A stretch of 53,851 nucleotides of DNA from Komagataeibacter melomenusus (GCF_013155395.1 NZ_JABJWC010000021.1:1-53851); one strand, 5' to 3'. Shown: positions 38,937-47,259, counted from the first letter of the stretch. The notes: generated by a model not told the origin, from the sequence alone. A program made the numbers and translations.

Positions 38937-39500
38937 ATGTTCATCGAAACGGAAGACACACCCAATCCCGCCACCCTGAAGTTCCTGCCGGGGCGCGAGA
39001 TCATGGCCAGCGGGGCGACGGCGGATTTCATCAGCCCCGATTCCGTGGCGGGCCGCTCGCGCCTGGCCGAACTGCTGTTCGACCTCGATGGCGTGGCCCG
39101 CGTCTTCTTTGGCAATGACTTCGTGGCCGTGACCCGCGCCGATGCCGCCGCGTGGGAGGCCCTGCGCCCGCAGGTGCTTGCGGTGCTGGCCGATTACCTC
39201 GCCACCGAACAGCCCGTGGTGGAAAGCGAAGCCGTGGTGGTTGAAGACCTGATCGCGCCGGGTGATGAGGAAATCGTGCAGCAGATCAAGGAACTGCTCG
39301 ATACCCGCGTGCGCCCCGCCGTGGCGGGCGATGGCGGTGACATCGTGTTCCGTGGCTACCGCGATGGCGTGGTGCGCCTGACCATGCAGGGCGCGTGCTC
39401 GGGTTGCCCGTCATCACGCGCCACCCTCAAGCACGGGGTCGAGAACATGCTGCGCCATTACGTGCCGGAAGTGGTATCGGTGGAGCAGGTCGAGGCCTGA
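38937..39500 (+). CDS. NifU-like iron-sulfur carrier (NfuA type)
   Basis: The 187-residue protein has an N-terminal Nfu domain (MFIETEDTPNPATLKFLPG) and a C-terminal NifU-like domain (PAVAGDGGDIVF, then QGACSGCPSS) whose C154 and C157 form the CxxC that holds an Fe-S cluster for transfer. This two-domain form is standard in alphaproteobacteria. It serves Fe-S proteins, of which aconitase and SdhB are encoded nearby. ATG 38937 is the family start. Genes rutE, tsaB and rimI follow closely and may be in the same unit. Confidence 0.93.
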   Translation: MFIETEDTPNPATLKFLPGREIMASGATADFISPDSVAGRSRLAELLFDLDGVARVFFGNDFVAVTRADAAAWEALRPQVLAVLADYLATEQPVVESEAVVVEDLIAPGDEEIVQQIKELLDTRVRPAVAGDGGDIVFRGYRDGVVRLTMQGACSGCPSSRATLKHGVENMLRHYVPEVVSVEQVEA

Positions 39501-39535
39501 TCGGCAGGTCTTGCGCGTAAGCTTGGGAATGTTTC

Positions 39536-40120
39536 ATGGCGCTTGATGACGCTGGGCTTGATCTTCTGTTCCGTAACGCACGCACGCCGGTGGCGTGGAA
39601 TGACCGGCCCGTCGGCTCCGATACGCTGCGCCAGCTTTATGATCTGGTGCGCCTTGGGCCGACCTCGGGCAACTGCTGCCCCGCGCGCTTCGTGTTCCTG
39701 ACCACGGAGGGCGCGCGCGAGCGCCTGCGCCCGGCACTCTCGGCAGGCAACGTGCAGCGCATGATGACCGCGCCGGTTACGGTGATCGTGGCGCATGACC
39801 CGCTGTTCTTCGATCGCATGGACACGCTGAACCCGCAGGCCCATGTGCGCCAGTGGTTCGCCGCCGATGTGGGCCTGGCCGAGGAAACCGCCCAGCGCAA
39901 CGGCACGCTGCAAGGCGGCTACATGATCATGGCCGCCCGCGCGCTTGGCCTGTCGGCGCTGCCGCTTTCGGGTTTTGATGCCGCCATGGTGGAAGATGCC
40001 TTCCTGGCCGATCAGGGCTGGCAGGCCAATTTCCTGCTCTGCCTGGGGTATTGCGACGGGCCGCCAGACACCGCGCGCGCGCCGCGCCTTGGCTTTGATG
40101 ATGCCTGCGTGATTGTCTGA
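39536..40120 (+). CDS. rutE: Nitroreductase-family protein, RutE-like (malonic semialdehyde reductase)
   Basis: This 194-residue FMN-dependent nitroreductase-fold protein closely resembles RutE/HadB. It shows LFRNARTPVAWNDRPV, LYDLVRLGPTSGNCCPARFV, and the GGYMIMAARALGLSALPLSGFD segment. RutE reduces malonic semialdehyde to 3-hydroxypropionate in uracil breakdown. No other rut genes are nearby, so the physiological substrate may differ. It lies 35 bases after nfuA and three bases before tsaB. Confidence 0.85.
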   Translation: MALDDAGLDLLFRNARTPVAWNDRPVGSDTLRQLYDLVRLGPTSGNCCPARFVFLTTEGARERLRPALSAGNVQRMMTAPVTVIVAHDPLFFDRMDTLNPQAHVRQWFAADVGLAEETAQRNGTLQGGYMIMAARALGLSALPLSGFDAAMVEDAFLADQGWQANFLLCLGYCDGPPDTARAPRLGFDDACVIV

Positions 40121-40123
40121 CCC

Positions 40124-40840
40124 ATGCGCATTGTGGTCATGGATGGGGCGGCGACCGGGGCGCAGGCGCAGGCCCTGATCGCCTGCCTGGCACCGGATGC
40201 GGCGGGCGCGCCCACCCTGCTCGCCACCCGTATCGCCACCGGGCGCGGCGCTGCCGAGCAGTTTCCGCTGCTGGCCACCGAACTGTTCGCCCAATGTGGC
40301 TGGGGCCATGCCATGCCGGACCTTGCGGGCGTGGTGGTGGGGCCGGGATCGTTTACGGGGCTGCGCGCCTCGCTGGCATTCGCCCACGGGCTGGCGGCCG
40401 GTTCGGGCTGCACGGTGGTGGGCGTGACCGGCGGCGAGGTCATGGCCCCGGCCCTGCGTGCGGCGACCGCTCCGCTCGGCGCTACGGCCCTGCACTGCAC
40501 CATGGCCCGCCGGGGCCGCGTGTTTCTTGAAACATTGGGCACCGATGCCGCACCGGGGCAGGTCCGTGCCTGCATGCTTGAGGCGCTCGCCCTGCCGCCG
40601 GGGCCGCTGCTGCTGGCAGGCAATGGCGCGCAGGCGGTTATGGAGGCCGCGGGCGGGCGCGACGGCCTGCACCTGCTGCCCGATGCGCCACCCGACCCGC
40701 AGGCCATTGCCGCCGCCGCCCTGCTGCGCCTGCATGCGCACCTGCCCCCCCGCGCGGCCCAGCCGCTTTATGTCGATGCGCCGGAAGCCAGGCTGCCCGC
40801 AGCCGGCCTGCGCCCGGCCCCGTTACCCCATGACGGATAA
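40124..40840 (+). CDS. tsaB: tRNA threonylcarbamoyladenosine biosynthesis protein TsaB
   Basis: TsaB is the non-catalytic paralogue that pairs with TsaD in making t6A37 of tRNAs. The 238-residue protein shows the diagnostic VVVGPGSFTGLRASLAFAHG and the following VVGVTGGEVM stretch. The C-terminal half is poorly conserved, as is usual. It begins three bases after rutE and overlaps rimI by 11 bases, a frequent tsaB-rimI arrangement. Confidence 0.9.
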   Translation: MRIVVMDGAATGAQAQALIACLAPDAAGAPTLLATRIATGRGAAEQFPLLATELFAQCGWGHAMPDLAGVVVGPGSFTGLRASLAFAHGLAAGSGCTVVGVTGGEVMAPALRAATAPLGATALHCTMARRGRVFLETLGTDAAPGQVRACMLEALALPPGPLLLAGNGAQAVMEAAGGRDGLHLLPDAPPDPQAIAAAALLRLHAHLPPRAAQPLYVDAPEARLPAAGLRPAPLPHDG

Positions 40841-41273
40841 TGCCGCGCTGGCCGGGCAGGCTGGCCTGCTGGCCCGAATCCATGCGGCAGCCTTCCCCCC
40901 CGTGCATCGGTGGGATGCGCAGGCCATGGCGGCCCTGCTGGCCATGCCCGGCGTGTTCGTGCTGTTTGCGCAGGGTGAGGGTGTTCCCCCCGATGCAGGT
41001 TTCATCATGGCCCGCACCCTGCTGGATGAAGCCGAGATCCTGACCTTTGCCGTGGACCCCGCCTGGCAGGGGCAGGGCATTGGCCGCGCCCTGCTGGCAC
41101 GGTGCGTGAACGAGGCCGCGCGCGCAGGGGCGGCAAGCCTGTTCCTGGAGGTGGCGGATGATAACGTGGCCGCGCTGGGGCTGTACCACGCGGCGGGATT
41201 CGCGGTGGTGGGGGTAAGGCGGCGCTACTATCCCGATGGCGCCGATGCCTGTGTCATGAAGCGCGCGATTTGA
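40830..41273 (+). CDS. rimI: GNAT acetyltransferase, RimI-like
   Basis: This is a 147-residue GNAT protein. The acetyl-CoA binding motif is EILTFAVDPAWQGQGIGRAL, and motif B is SLFLEVADDNVAALGLYHAAGF, close to RimI, which acetylates the N-terminus of ribosomal protein S18. The pairing with tsaB supports RimI. Its last 20 bases overlap, in convergent orientation, the end of the TusA-like gene. Confidence 0.88.
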   Translation: MTDNAALAGQAGLLARIHAAAFPPVHRWDAQAMAALLAMPGVFVLFAQGEGVPPDAGFIMARTLLDEAEILTFAVDPAWQGQGIGRALLARCVNEAARAGAASLFLEVADDNVAALGLYHAAGFAVVGVRRRYYPDGADACVMKRAI

Positions 41274-41502
41274 GCACGGTCAGCTGGTGGGTTATGCCAT
41301 CTGTTTCTGTCTGTATTTCTTCCACGACATGACCAAGCAGCTTCAGGCTGCGCGAAACATTGTCCAGCGGACCCGCGCCGCGCAGGCGGACCAGCAGTTT
41401 TTTCCCTGCTGGAAGTCTGTCAAGGGCCAGACGCGTATGCACGAAAGTCATGGGGCACACTTCATGGGTGATATCCAGTTCCGCCATCTCTATATCAGAC
41501 AT
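41254..41502 (-). CDS. TusA-family sulfur carrier protein
   Basis: The protein has 82 residues in the TusA/SirA fold: beta start MAELDITHEV, then C16 in CPMTFVHTRLALDRL, and the RLRGAGPLDNVSRSLKLLGH segment. The family motif is usually CPxP; here it is CPMT, so the second Pro is replaced. The Cys that carries persulfide is kept. Members deliver sulfur for tRNA thiolation or molybdenum cofactor. It is convergent with rimI and divergent from mucR. Confidence 0.85.
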   Translation of the reverse strand: MSDIEMAELDITHEVCPMTFVHTRLALDRLPAGKKLLVRLRGAGPLDNVSRSLKLLGHVVEEIQTETDGITHQLTVLKSRAS

Positions 41503-41529
41503 ATTACCATGAACCCTCTGCTGTGACCG

Positions 41530-41578
41530 GTTGCGATCCTTCTGGAATTATTTATATAGGATGCAACATTATTCCAGA
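41530..41578 (+). promoter_or_regulatory. mucR promoter with two nested inverted repeats
   Basis: TTGCGA (41531-41536) and TATATA (41553-41558) are 16 bases apart. Around the -10 box lie TCTGGAAT (41541-41548) and ATTCCAGA (41571-41578), a perfect 8-bp inverted repeat. GTTGCgATCC (41530-41539) and GGATGCAAC (41559-41567) are inverted with one extra base. These may be operators, possibly for MucR itself. Confidence 0.6.
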
Positions 41579-41595
41579 GTGACAGGATCAGATTA

Positions 41596-42003
41596 ATGGC
41601 TGATGCAGCGGCAGAAGTTGAAGTGCGCGAACTCGCTGCCGAAATCGTTTCGGCATATGTCTCGCGCAATGAAATCGATGCGGAGACCCTCCCCGATCTG
41701 ATTCATCAGGTCTACGAGGCTGTTGCCTCGCTCGGGCGCGCCGAGCCGGTGCCCGAGAAGCCGGTGCCCGCGGTGCCGCTCAAGAAGTCGGTCTTCCCTG
41801 ACTATATCGTCTGCCTCGAGGACGGGAAGAAGCTCAAGATGCTCAAGCGTCACCTCAAGACCGCCTATAACATGACGCCCGATGAATACCGCGAGCGCTG
41901 GGGCCTGCCGCATGACTACCCCATGGTGGCGCCAAGCTACGCCAGCCACCGCTCCACCCTGGCCCGCAAGATCGGGCTTGGCACGAAACAACGCGAGGAC
42001 TGA
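41596..42003 (+). CDS. MucR/Ros-family zinc-finger transcriptional regulator
   Basis: MucR proteins are alphaproteobacterial nucleoid-type regulators of surface polysaccharide, motility and cell-cycle genes. The 135-residue protein has a helical oligomerisation part (about 1-50) and the zinc-finger region VFPDYIVCLEDGKKLKMLKR, followed by HLKTAYNMTPDEYRERWGLP. The finger residues (Cys, Asp, His, His) are kept as in MucR. The stretch ending YASHRSTLARKIGLG is the typical C-terminus. It is divergent from the TusA-like gene and upstream of fur. Confidence 0.95.
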   Translation: MADAAAEVEVRELAAEIVSAYVSRNEIDAETLPDLIHQVYEAVASLGRAEPVPEKPVPAVPLKKSVFPDYIVCLEDGKKLKMLKRHLKTAYNMTPDEYRERWGLPHDYPMVAPSYASHRSTLARKIGLGTKQRED

Positions 42004-42060
42004 CCCCATGCCGGGTGGTCATATGGACAGGTATCGACGCAATCGGCTACGTCCATAGGC

Positions 42061-42552
42061 ATGGCAACAGATCGTAACGGACTACAGACGCGCATCGAGC
42101 GCATGTGCATGGAGCGCGGCCTGAAGATGACAGGCCAGCGCCGTGTCATCGCGCGCGTGCTGTCCGAAGCCCATGACCACCCGGATGTGGAGGAACTCTA
42201 CCGCCGGGCCGCGGCGCTGGACGGGCGCATATCGGTTGCCACGGTGTACCGCACCGTTCGCCTGCTGGAAGAAAACGGCATTCTCGAACGCCGTGACTTT
42301 GGCGGTGGCCGTGCGCGCTACGAGGCGACGGAGGAAGGCGACCACTATCACCTGATCGACGTGGAAAGCGGGCAGGTCGTTGAGTTCACCCATGCCGCCC
42401 ATGCCGAACTGCTGCGCCAGATCACGGCTTCCCTGGGGTTCGAACTGGTGTCCCATCGGCTGGAACTGTTTGCGCGAAAGCTGCCCGACGTGGCACAAGA
42501 ACAGACGGATCATACGGTACAAACGGAGCAGAAGGGCGGGTCACGGCCTTGA
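42061..42552 (+). CDS. fur: Fur-family metal-dependent regulator
   Basis: The 163-residue protein has the Fur winged helix (LKMTGQRRVIARVLSEA, then GRISVATVYRTVRLLEENG) and dimer domain (GDHYHLIDVESGQVVEF). Metal-site residues such as HDHPDVEELY and the HYH segment are present, while the C-terminal CxxC structural zinc motifs are absent, as in many alphaproteobacterial Fur/Mur proteins. It could sense iron or manganese. The stop overlaps the TTG start of olsB. Confidence 0.88.
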   Translation: MATDRNGLQTRIERMCMERGLKMTGQRRVIARVLSEAHDHPDVEELYRRAAALDGRISVATVYRTVRLLEENGILERRDFGGGRARYEATEEGDHYHLIDVESGQVVEFTHAAHAELLRQITASLGFELVSHRLELFARKLPDVAQEQTDHTVQTEQKGGSRP

Positions 42553-43394
42553 GTATCGAGAAAACCATACAGTCCCTTTCCACTCTGGACCTTGAGCGCA
42601 ACGGTTTTCCCGAGCTGCGGGGGGGGAACCTTGGCGTCCGGATCGCCGCGACGGATGAAGAGCGCGACGCCGCCCAGGCGCTGCGCTACCGTGTCTTCTA
42701 TGAGGAAATGGGCGCCCGCCCCGATTCCCGTACTGCCCGGCTGAAGCGGGATATTGATGAATTCGATGAATATGCCGATCACCTTCTGGTGATCGACCAT
42801 GCCATTTCATCGGGTGCGAAGGGCGTTGTGGGCACCTACCGGCTCATGCAGGGCGATGCGGCGAAGAAGCTGGGCAAATTCTATACATCGGGCGAATATG
42901 ACATCTCGCGCCTGACCGAGTTTCCCGGTCGGCTGCTCGAAGTGGGTCGCTCCTGCGTGGATCAGGACTATCGCGGGCGCGCGGCCATGCAGTTGCTGTG
43001 GCGCGGCATTGCCTCCTACATCTTCCTGCACCGCATTGACGTGCTGTTCGGCTGCGCAAGCCTGCCCGGCACCAACCCCGATGCGCTGTCTGATGAACTG
43101 ACCTACCTGTATCACAACCACCTTGCCCCGCCCGCGCTGCGCATCAGCGCCGTGCCGGAGCGCCGGGTGGAAATGCTGCGTACCGACCCGCAGACCCTCG
43201 ACCACCGCCGCTCGCTCGCACGCCTGCCGCCCCTGATCAAGGGCTACCTGCGCCTTGGGGGCTATGTGGGCGATGGCGCGGTGATTGATGAGCAGTTCAA
43301 CACCATTGACGTGGCCGTGCTCGTCAAGAGCGAACTGCTGGCTGACAAGTATTACCGCCATTACGAGCGCCGCCTGCGTGACGCGCTGGACTAG
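42549..43394 (+). CDS. olsB: L-ornithine N-acyltransferase OlsB (ornithine lipid synthesis)
   Basis: OlsB transfers a 3-hydroxyacyl chain from ACP to ornithine, giving lyso-ornithine lipid. The 281-residue protein shows the acyltransferase-GNAT-like pattern: AAQALRYRVFYEEMGA, KRDIDEFDEYADHLLVID, VGTYRLM, EVGRSCVDQDYRGRAAMQLL and IDVLFGCASLPGT. The start is TTG 42549, overlapping the fur stop (TTGA) with AGGGCGGG upstream, so translation is coupled to fur. No olsA acyltransferase is adjacent. Ornithine lipids are established in acetic acid bacteria. Confidence 0.88.
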   Translation: MSIEKTIQSLSTLDLERNGFPELRGGNLGVRIAATDEERDAAQALRYRVFYEEMGARPDSRTARLKRDIDEFDEYADHLLVIDHAISSGAKGVVGTYRLMQGDAAKKLGKFYTSGEYDISRLTEFPGRLLEVGRSCVDQDYRGRAAMQLLWRGIASYIFLHRIDVLFGCASLPGTNPDALSDELTYLYHNHLAPPALRISAVPERRVEMLRTDPQTLDHRRSLARLPPLIKGYLRLGGYVGDGAVIDEQFNTIDVAVLVKSELLADKYYRHYERRLRDALD

Positions 43395-43430
43395 GCGCGT
43401 CCTCCCCCCCAGCGCGGATCGTGGCGCTGC

Positions 43431-44969
43431 ATGAGGTTTCTCCGTGATCTGTATATGAGGCTGTCGCGCCAGCATGGCTGGCGCGCGGACCTTGTCATGG
43501 TGCTGGCGGGCGGGTTGTTCGCGCTGGGCTTTCCGCCCGTGCATGCGGTGGTGGTGCTGCCGGTGGCCTTCTGCCTGCTGGCGCTGGCCATTGATCATGC
43601 CGTGGGTTGGAAGGAAGCCGCGCGGCGGGGCTTCATGTTCGCCATGGGGCTTTATACCGTGGGCCTGTACTGGCTCATGTACGCCATCCTGCTCCGGGCG
43701 GATGATTTCTGGTGGCTGGTGCCGCTGGCCTCGCCGGGCTGCGCGGTGATCCTCGCACCGCTCAGCGCGTTCTCGGCCGGGGTGAGTCGCCTTGTGCCGC
43801 GCGGCACCGGGCGGCTGGTGGTGCTGGCCGCACTCTGGACGCTGACGGACATGGCGCGGGTTTACGTGTTCAGCGGTTTTCCGTGGAATCCGCCCGGCAG
43901 CGTGTGGGCGTTTCCGGGGCTGGCGGGCGATGTCATGCTCCAGCCTGCGGCGTGGATCGGGGTGGATGGGCTGACACTGCTGACCTGCCTGCTCGCGCTG
44001 GCCCCGCTTTATGGCCGCACGGGGCGGCTGGCCTGCGCGGGCGTGCTGGGGGCGTGGGTGGCCTGTGGCGCGGTGCGGGTTGCCAGCATTCATGACACCT
44101 ATGGCCACAACCCCGAGGTGGTGCTGGTGCAGGGCAACGTGCCCGAGACCGAGAAGATATCACGCGATTCCGATGTCGCGGTATTCCGGCGCTATCTGGA
44201 CCTGACGCATGCAGGCGTGCAGGCTGGCCTGCGCGAGGCGGATGGCAGGCCGGTCGTGTTCGCATGGCCGGAATCCGCCTTTCCCGGCCTGCTTTTGGAA
44301 GATGACATCGCACGCCCCATGATCATGCAGGCAGGGCAGGGGGCGGCAGCAGGCGTGATCGGCACGCTACGCTGGCTGGAGGACAGGCACTGGCGCAACA
44401 GCATGGTGGCCCTGCTGCCGGGCGGCCAGCCCGCCCCCCCCTATGACAAGGCGCATCTGGTGCCGTTTGGTGAATACCAGCCCGCGTTCCTGCCCTTTCA
44501 TGTCGTGCCGGGGGATGGGTTGACCCCCGGCCCTGGCGTGCAGACCTGGCACCTGCCGGGTGTAGCCCCGGTCGGGCCGCTGATCTGCTACGAGGTGATT
44601 TTCTCCGGTCAGGTTGTCGATCCGCATGATCGTCCCACCTGGCTGCTCAACAGCACGAATGATGCCTGGTATGGCAACAGCGCAGGCCCCCGCCAGCACC
44701 TTGCTGCCGTGCGCATCCGCGCCGTGGAGGAAGGCCTGCCGGTGGCGCGTGCTGCCAATACCGGTATTTCAGCCATTTTTGACGGGCGCGGCCGGGAGCT
44801 GGCCCGGTTGGGCTGGGACCGGCAGGGCGTGCTGGTCCATGCGCTGCCCGATGCGCTGCCGTGTACGTTTTTTGGTCGTTATGGCCGTCTTGTGCCCCTG
44901 ATGCTGGTATTGCTGACGGGGGTTGCAGGGCTGGTCTGCTACCGGCGGGGCCTTAAAGAAGGTTTTTGA
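43431..44969 (+). CDS. lnt: Apolipoprotein N-acyltransferase
   Basis: Lnt adds the third acyl chain to lipoproteins at the inner membrane. It has 512 residues with about six N-terminal and one C-terminal membrane segments around a periplasmic nitrilase-like domain. The catalytic triad is visible as E281 (WPESAFP), K340 (YDKAHLVPFGEY) and C386 (LICYEVIF), closely matching Escherichia coli E267/K335/C387. FSGFPWNPPG is another family motif. It is followed by an XRE regulator, a common alphaproteobacterial order. Confidence 0.97.
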   Translation: MRFLRDLYMRLSRQHGWRADLVMVLAGGLFALGFPPVHAVVVLPVAFCLLALAIDHAVGWKEAARRGFMFAMGLYTVGLYWLMYAILLRADDFWWLVPLASPGCAVILAPLSAFSAGVSRLVPRGTGRLVVLAALWTLTDMARVYVFSGFPWNPPGSVWAFPGLAGDVMLQPAAWIGVDGLTLLTCLLALAPLYGRTGRLACAGVLGAWVACGAVRVASIHDTYGHNPEVVLVQGNVPETEKISRDSDVAVFRRYLDLTHAGVQAGLREADGRPVVFAWPESAFPGLLLEDDIARPMIMQAGQGAAAGVIGTLRWLEDRHWRNSMVALLPGGQPAPPYDKAHLVPFGEYQPAFLPFHVVPGDGLTPGPGVQTWHLPGVAPVGPLICYEVIFSGQVVDPHDRPTWLLNSTNDAWYGNSAGPRQHLAAVRIRAVEEGLPVARAANTGISAIFDGRGRELARLGWDRQGVLVHALPDALPCTFFGRYGRLVPLMLVLLTGVAGLVCYRRGLKEGF

Positions 44970-44996
44970 ATACCACTTTAGGATAAGCCCATTCTT

Positions 44997-45023
44997 TATT
45001 CATGCGTTAAAAATGCATGAATA
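44997..45023 (+). promoter_or_regulatory. Perfect inverted repeat upstream of the XRE regulator
   Basis: TATTCATGC (44997-45005) and GCATGAATA (45015-45023) form a perfect 9-bp inverted repeat around an AT-rich 9-base centre, in the AT-rich 256-base gap between lnt and the regulator. It could be an operator, or the weak terminator of lnt (only a short T-run follows). Confidence 0.5.
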
Positions 45024-45225
45024 TTTTCCTAATTTTCCCCTGCCTCGCGCGGTGGGAAAGTTTTATGCATGCCTGCCTCATTTGGGCGCAGACAGTGCAG
45101 GAAATAGCGTATGTATTGTATCCGGTGTTGTTTTAAAAAAGGTTAACGCCCGGCCCTCATCTGATGGGTATCCGCACGTTCCAGCGGTTTGTGCCGTATG
45201 AGACAGGAAAGGTAAGGCTATTACT

Positions 45226-45681
45226 GTGATCGGGAAAATGTCCTCTGCGTCCAATCCGGTGGATGTGCATGTTGGCAACCGTATCCGCCTGCGCCGTACC
45301 CTGCTTGGCATGTCACAGGAGCGGTTGGGCAATGCCCTTGGCCTCACATTCCAGCAGGTGCAGAAATACGAGCGCGGTCGCAACCGGGTTGGTGCGTCGC
45401 GTCTGTATGACCTTGCCTGCGTGCTCGATGTGCCGGTGGCCTTCTTTTTTGATGGCCTGCCCGATCGGGGCATGGAGCAGGGCGCGGGCATGGCTGAGCC
45501 TGTGGCCGACGTGGCCCCGATTCCTGGCGTAAAGGAAGCGGGCAGAGGCGAGACGCCCGTCGATGATCTTGCCCTGCTGTCGCGCCGTGAGACGATCGAT
45601 CTGGTGCGCGCCTATTACGGCATCGAGGATAGCGGCACGCGCCGCCGCGTGCTCGACCTCGTGCGCTCCATGGGCGCGTAA
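45226..45681 (+). CDS. XRE-family helix-turn-helix regulator
   Basis: The 151-residue protein has an N-terminal HTH_3 domain, about residues 14-70 (GNRIRLRRTLLGMSQERLG, then TFQQVQKYERGRNRVGASRL, DLACVLDVPVAFFFDG). A C-terminal helical part ends in RRVLDLVRSMGA. This form, next to lnt, is conserved in alphaproteobacteria, where homologues include cell-cycle or growth-transition regulators. GTG 45226 follows AGGTAAGG at 8 bases; ATG 45238 is the alternative. Confidence 0.9.
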   Translation: MIGKMSSASNPVDVHVGNRIRLRRTLLGMSQERLGNALGLTFQQVQKYERGRNRVGASRLYDLACVLDVPVAFFFDGLPDRGMEQGAGMAEPVADVAPIPGVKEAGRGETPVDDLALLSRRETIDLVRAYYGIEDSGTRRRVLDLVRSMGA

Positions 45682-45693
45682 GGGCCGGGCCGC

Positions 45694-46356
45694 CTATTCT
45701 CGCCGCAGCACCTGATCGGTCATGAAGGACGCGATCTTGCCTGCGCGGAAGTCGTGGCGCAGGCGGTCTTCATCATATTCCGTGCGCACCCAGTCCATGA
45801 AGGGGATGCGCCCTTCCGCTTCCGCCTGATAGCGCAGGAAAAAGGCGTCCAGCACGCCGGTGCGTGATGAATTGAAATGCCCGTTCTTCCATGAAAGCTG
45901 GCGTAGCGCCTGCTGAGCCGTGCCGCCCTCGAACAGGATCACCAGTCCCGCTGCAAGCCCGGTGCGGTCCGCACCCGACTTGCAGTGCATGAGCATGGGA
46001 AAGCGGATGTCGCGGTAAATCCGCTCGAAGCGCTCGATGCGGTCGCGGTGCGGGGCGTTGCGGCTTTCAAACGCCATGTCGATATGCCGCAGGCCAAGGG
46101 CATGCGCCGCCTCGCGTGAGAGCGCATCCGAGCCGCATTTGCGGTGCCCGCGCAGGTTGACCAGCGTTTTCAGGCCCAGCCGGCGCGTGGCCAGCCGCAG
46201 CCGCCACGGGGTTGGGTGGTTGCAGCGATAGACCCGGCCGGGAATGACCGTGCGGAAATTGGTCCAGGTCTGGCGCAGGATCGCGTGGTCAACGAACAGG
46301 CTGTCGATCCACGCGCGGCTTCGGCCAGCGGGGGTGGACAGGTTTCCCTCAAACAC
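45694..46356 (-). CDS. Tyrosine/dual-specificity phosphatase-like protein
   Basis: The 220-residue protein has the Cys-based phosphatase loop HCKSGADRTG with C125 and R131 (CX5R). Upstream is VYRCNHPTPW and a TLVNLRGH segment, as in bacterial dual-specificity-like phosphatases of the DUF442/tyrosine phosphatase group. A general-acid Asp is not certain. It is predicted soluble. The substrate is unknown; phosphoinositide-like, protein or polysaccharide-related substrates are all possible. The start is GTG 46356. It is convergent with the XRE gene and lies past the sdh terminator. Confidence 0.82.
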   Translation of the reverse strand: MFEGNLSTPAGRSRAWIDSLFVDHAILRQTWTNFRTVIPGRVYRCNHPTPWRLRLATRRLGLKTLVNLRGHRKCGSDALSREAAHALGLRHIDMAFESRNAPHRDRIERFERIYRDIRFPMLMHCKSGADRTGLAAGLVILFEGGTAQQALRQLSWKNGHFNSSRTGVLDAFFLRYQAEAEGRIPFMDWVRTEYDEDRLRHDFRAGKIASFMTDQVLRRE

Positions 46357-46384
46357 CGGCCTTGTCCTTTCAAACGGGTGGAGA

Positions 46385-46420
46385 CGAAAAAAGCGCTGGA
46401 TTTTTCACATCCAGCGCTTT
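46385..46420 (-). terminator. Intrinsic terminator of the sdh operon
   Basis: AAAGCGCTGGAT (46390-46401) pairs with ATCCAGCGCTTT (46409-46420); on the minus strand the stem is followed by a T-run. It lies just past the sdhB stop. Confidence 0.9.
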
Positions 46421-46450
46421 CCGCGTCAATCACGAATGAAGGAAGAAGGC

Positions 46451-47233
46451 TTACGCCTTGCGTTCAAGCTGCAGTTCCTTGATCCGGCCAATCGCCTTGG
46501 CGGGGTTCAGGCCCTTGGGGCAGGTCTGGGTGCAGTTCATGATCGTGCGGCAGGCATAGAGCTTGAGCGGATCTTCCAGCGCATCAAGCCGGTCGCCCGC
46601 ATGCTCGTCGCGGCTGTCGGCAATCCAGCGGTAAGCCGCCAGCAGCGTTGCCGGGCCAAGGTAGCGGTCGCCATTCCACCAGTAGGACGGGCACGAGGTG
46701 GAGCAGCAGAAGCACAGGATGCACTCCCACATGCCATCAAGCTCGGCGCGTTCCTCGATGCTCTGGCGGCGCTCGGAATCGGGCGGCGGCGCGGTGTCGG
46801 ATTTCAGCCACGGGTCAATCGAGCGCAACTGGGCATAGGCGCCGTCAAGGTCGGGCACCAGGTCCTTGATCACCGGCATGTGCGGCAGCGGGTAGATCGC
46901 CACGTCGCCCTCGATATCGCGGATGGGCTTGAGGCAGGCCAGCGTGTTCTCGCCCGCGATGTTCATCGCGCACGACCCGCAGATGCCCTCGCGGCACGAG
47001 CGGCGGAAGGTGAGCGTTGAGTCCACATCGTTCTTGATGTGGATCAGCGCGTCGAGCACCATCGGGCCGATCTTGTCGAGGTCGATCTCGTAGGTATCGA
47101 CCACGGGGTTGCTGTCATCATCCGGGCTCCAGCGATAGATCCGGAAGTTCTTGACATTGGAGGCACCGGGGGCTGCCGTGAAAATGCGGCCTTTGCCCAC
47201 CGTGCTGTTCTTTGGCAGTCTGAATTCGACCAT
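46451..47233 (-). CDS. sdhB: Succinate dehydrogenase iron-sulfur subunit
   Basis: SdhB carries electrons from SdhA to the membrane anchors in complex II. The 260-residue protein has the [2Fe-2S] site [21 protein letters not shown] (here given as CREGICGSC and later Cys). It also has the [4Fe-4S]/[3Fe-4S] sites [16 protein letters not shown] and [17 protein letters not shown]. The start is ATG 47233 behind AAGGAACGAG. It is last in sdhCDAB, 26 bases after sdhA. Confidence 0.98.
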   Translation of the reverse strand: MVEFRLPKNSTVGKGRIFTAAPGASNVKNFRIYRWSPDDDSNPVVDTYEIDLDKIGPMVLDALIHIKNDVDSTLTFRRSCREGICGSCAMNIAGENTLACLKPIRDIEGDVAIYPLPHMPVIKDLVPDLDGAYAQLRSIDPWLKSDTAPPPDSERRQSIEERAELDGMWECILCFCCSTSCPSYWWNGDRYLGPATLLAAYRWIADSRDEHAGDRLDALEDPLKLYACRTIMNCTQTCPKGLNPAKAIGRIKELQLERKA

Positions 47234-47259
47234 CGTCTCGTTCCTTTTCCGCCGTTACG

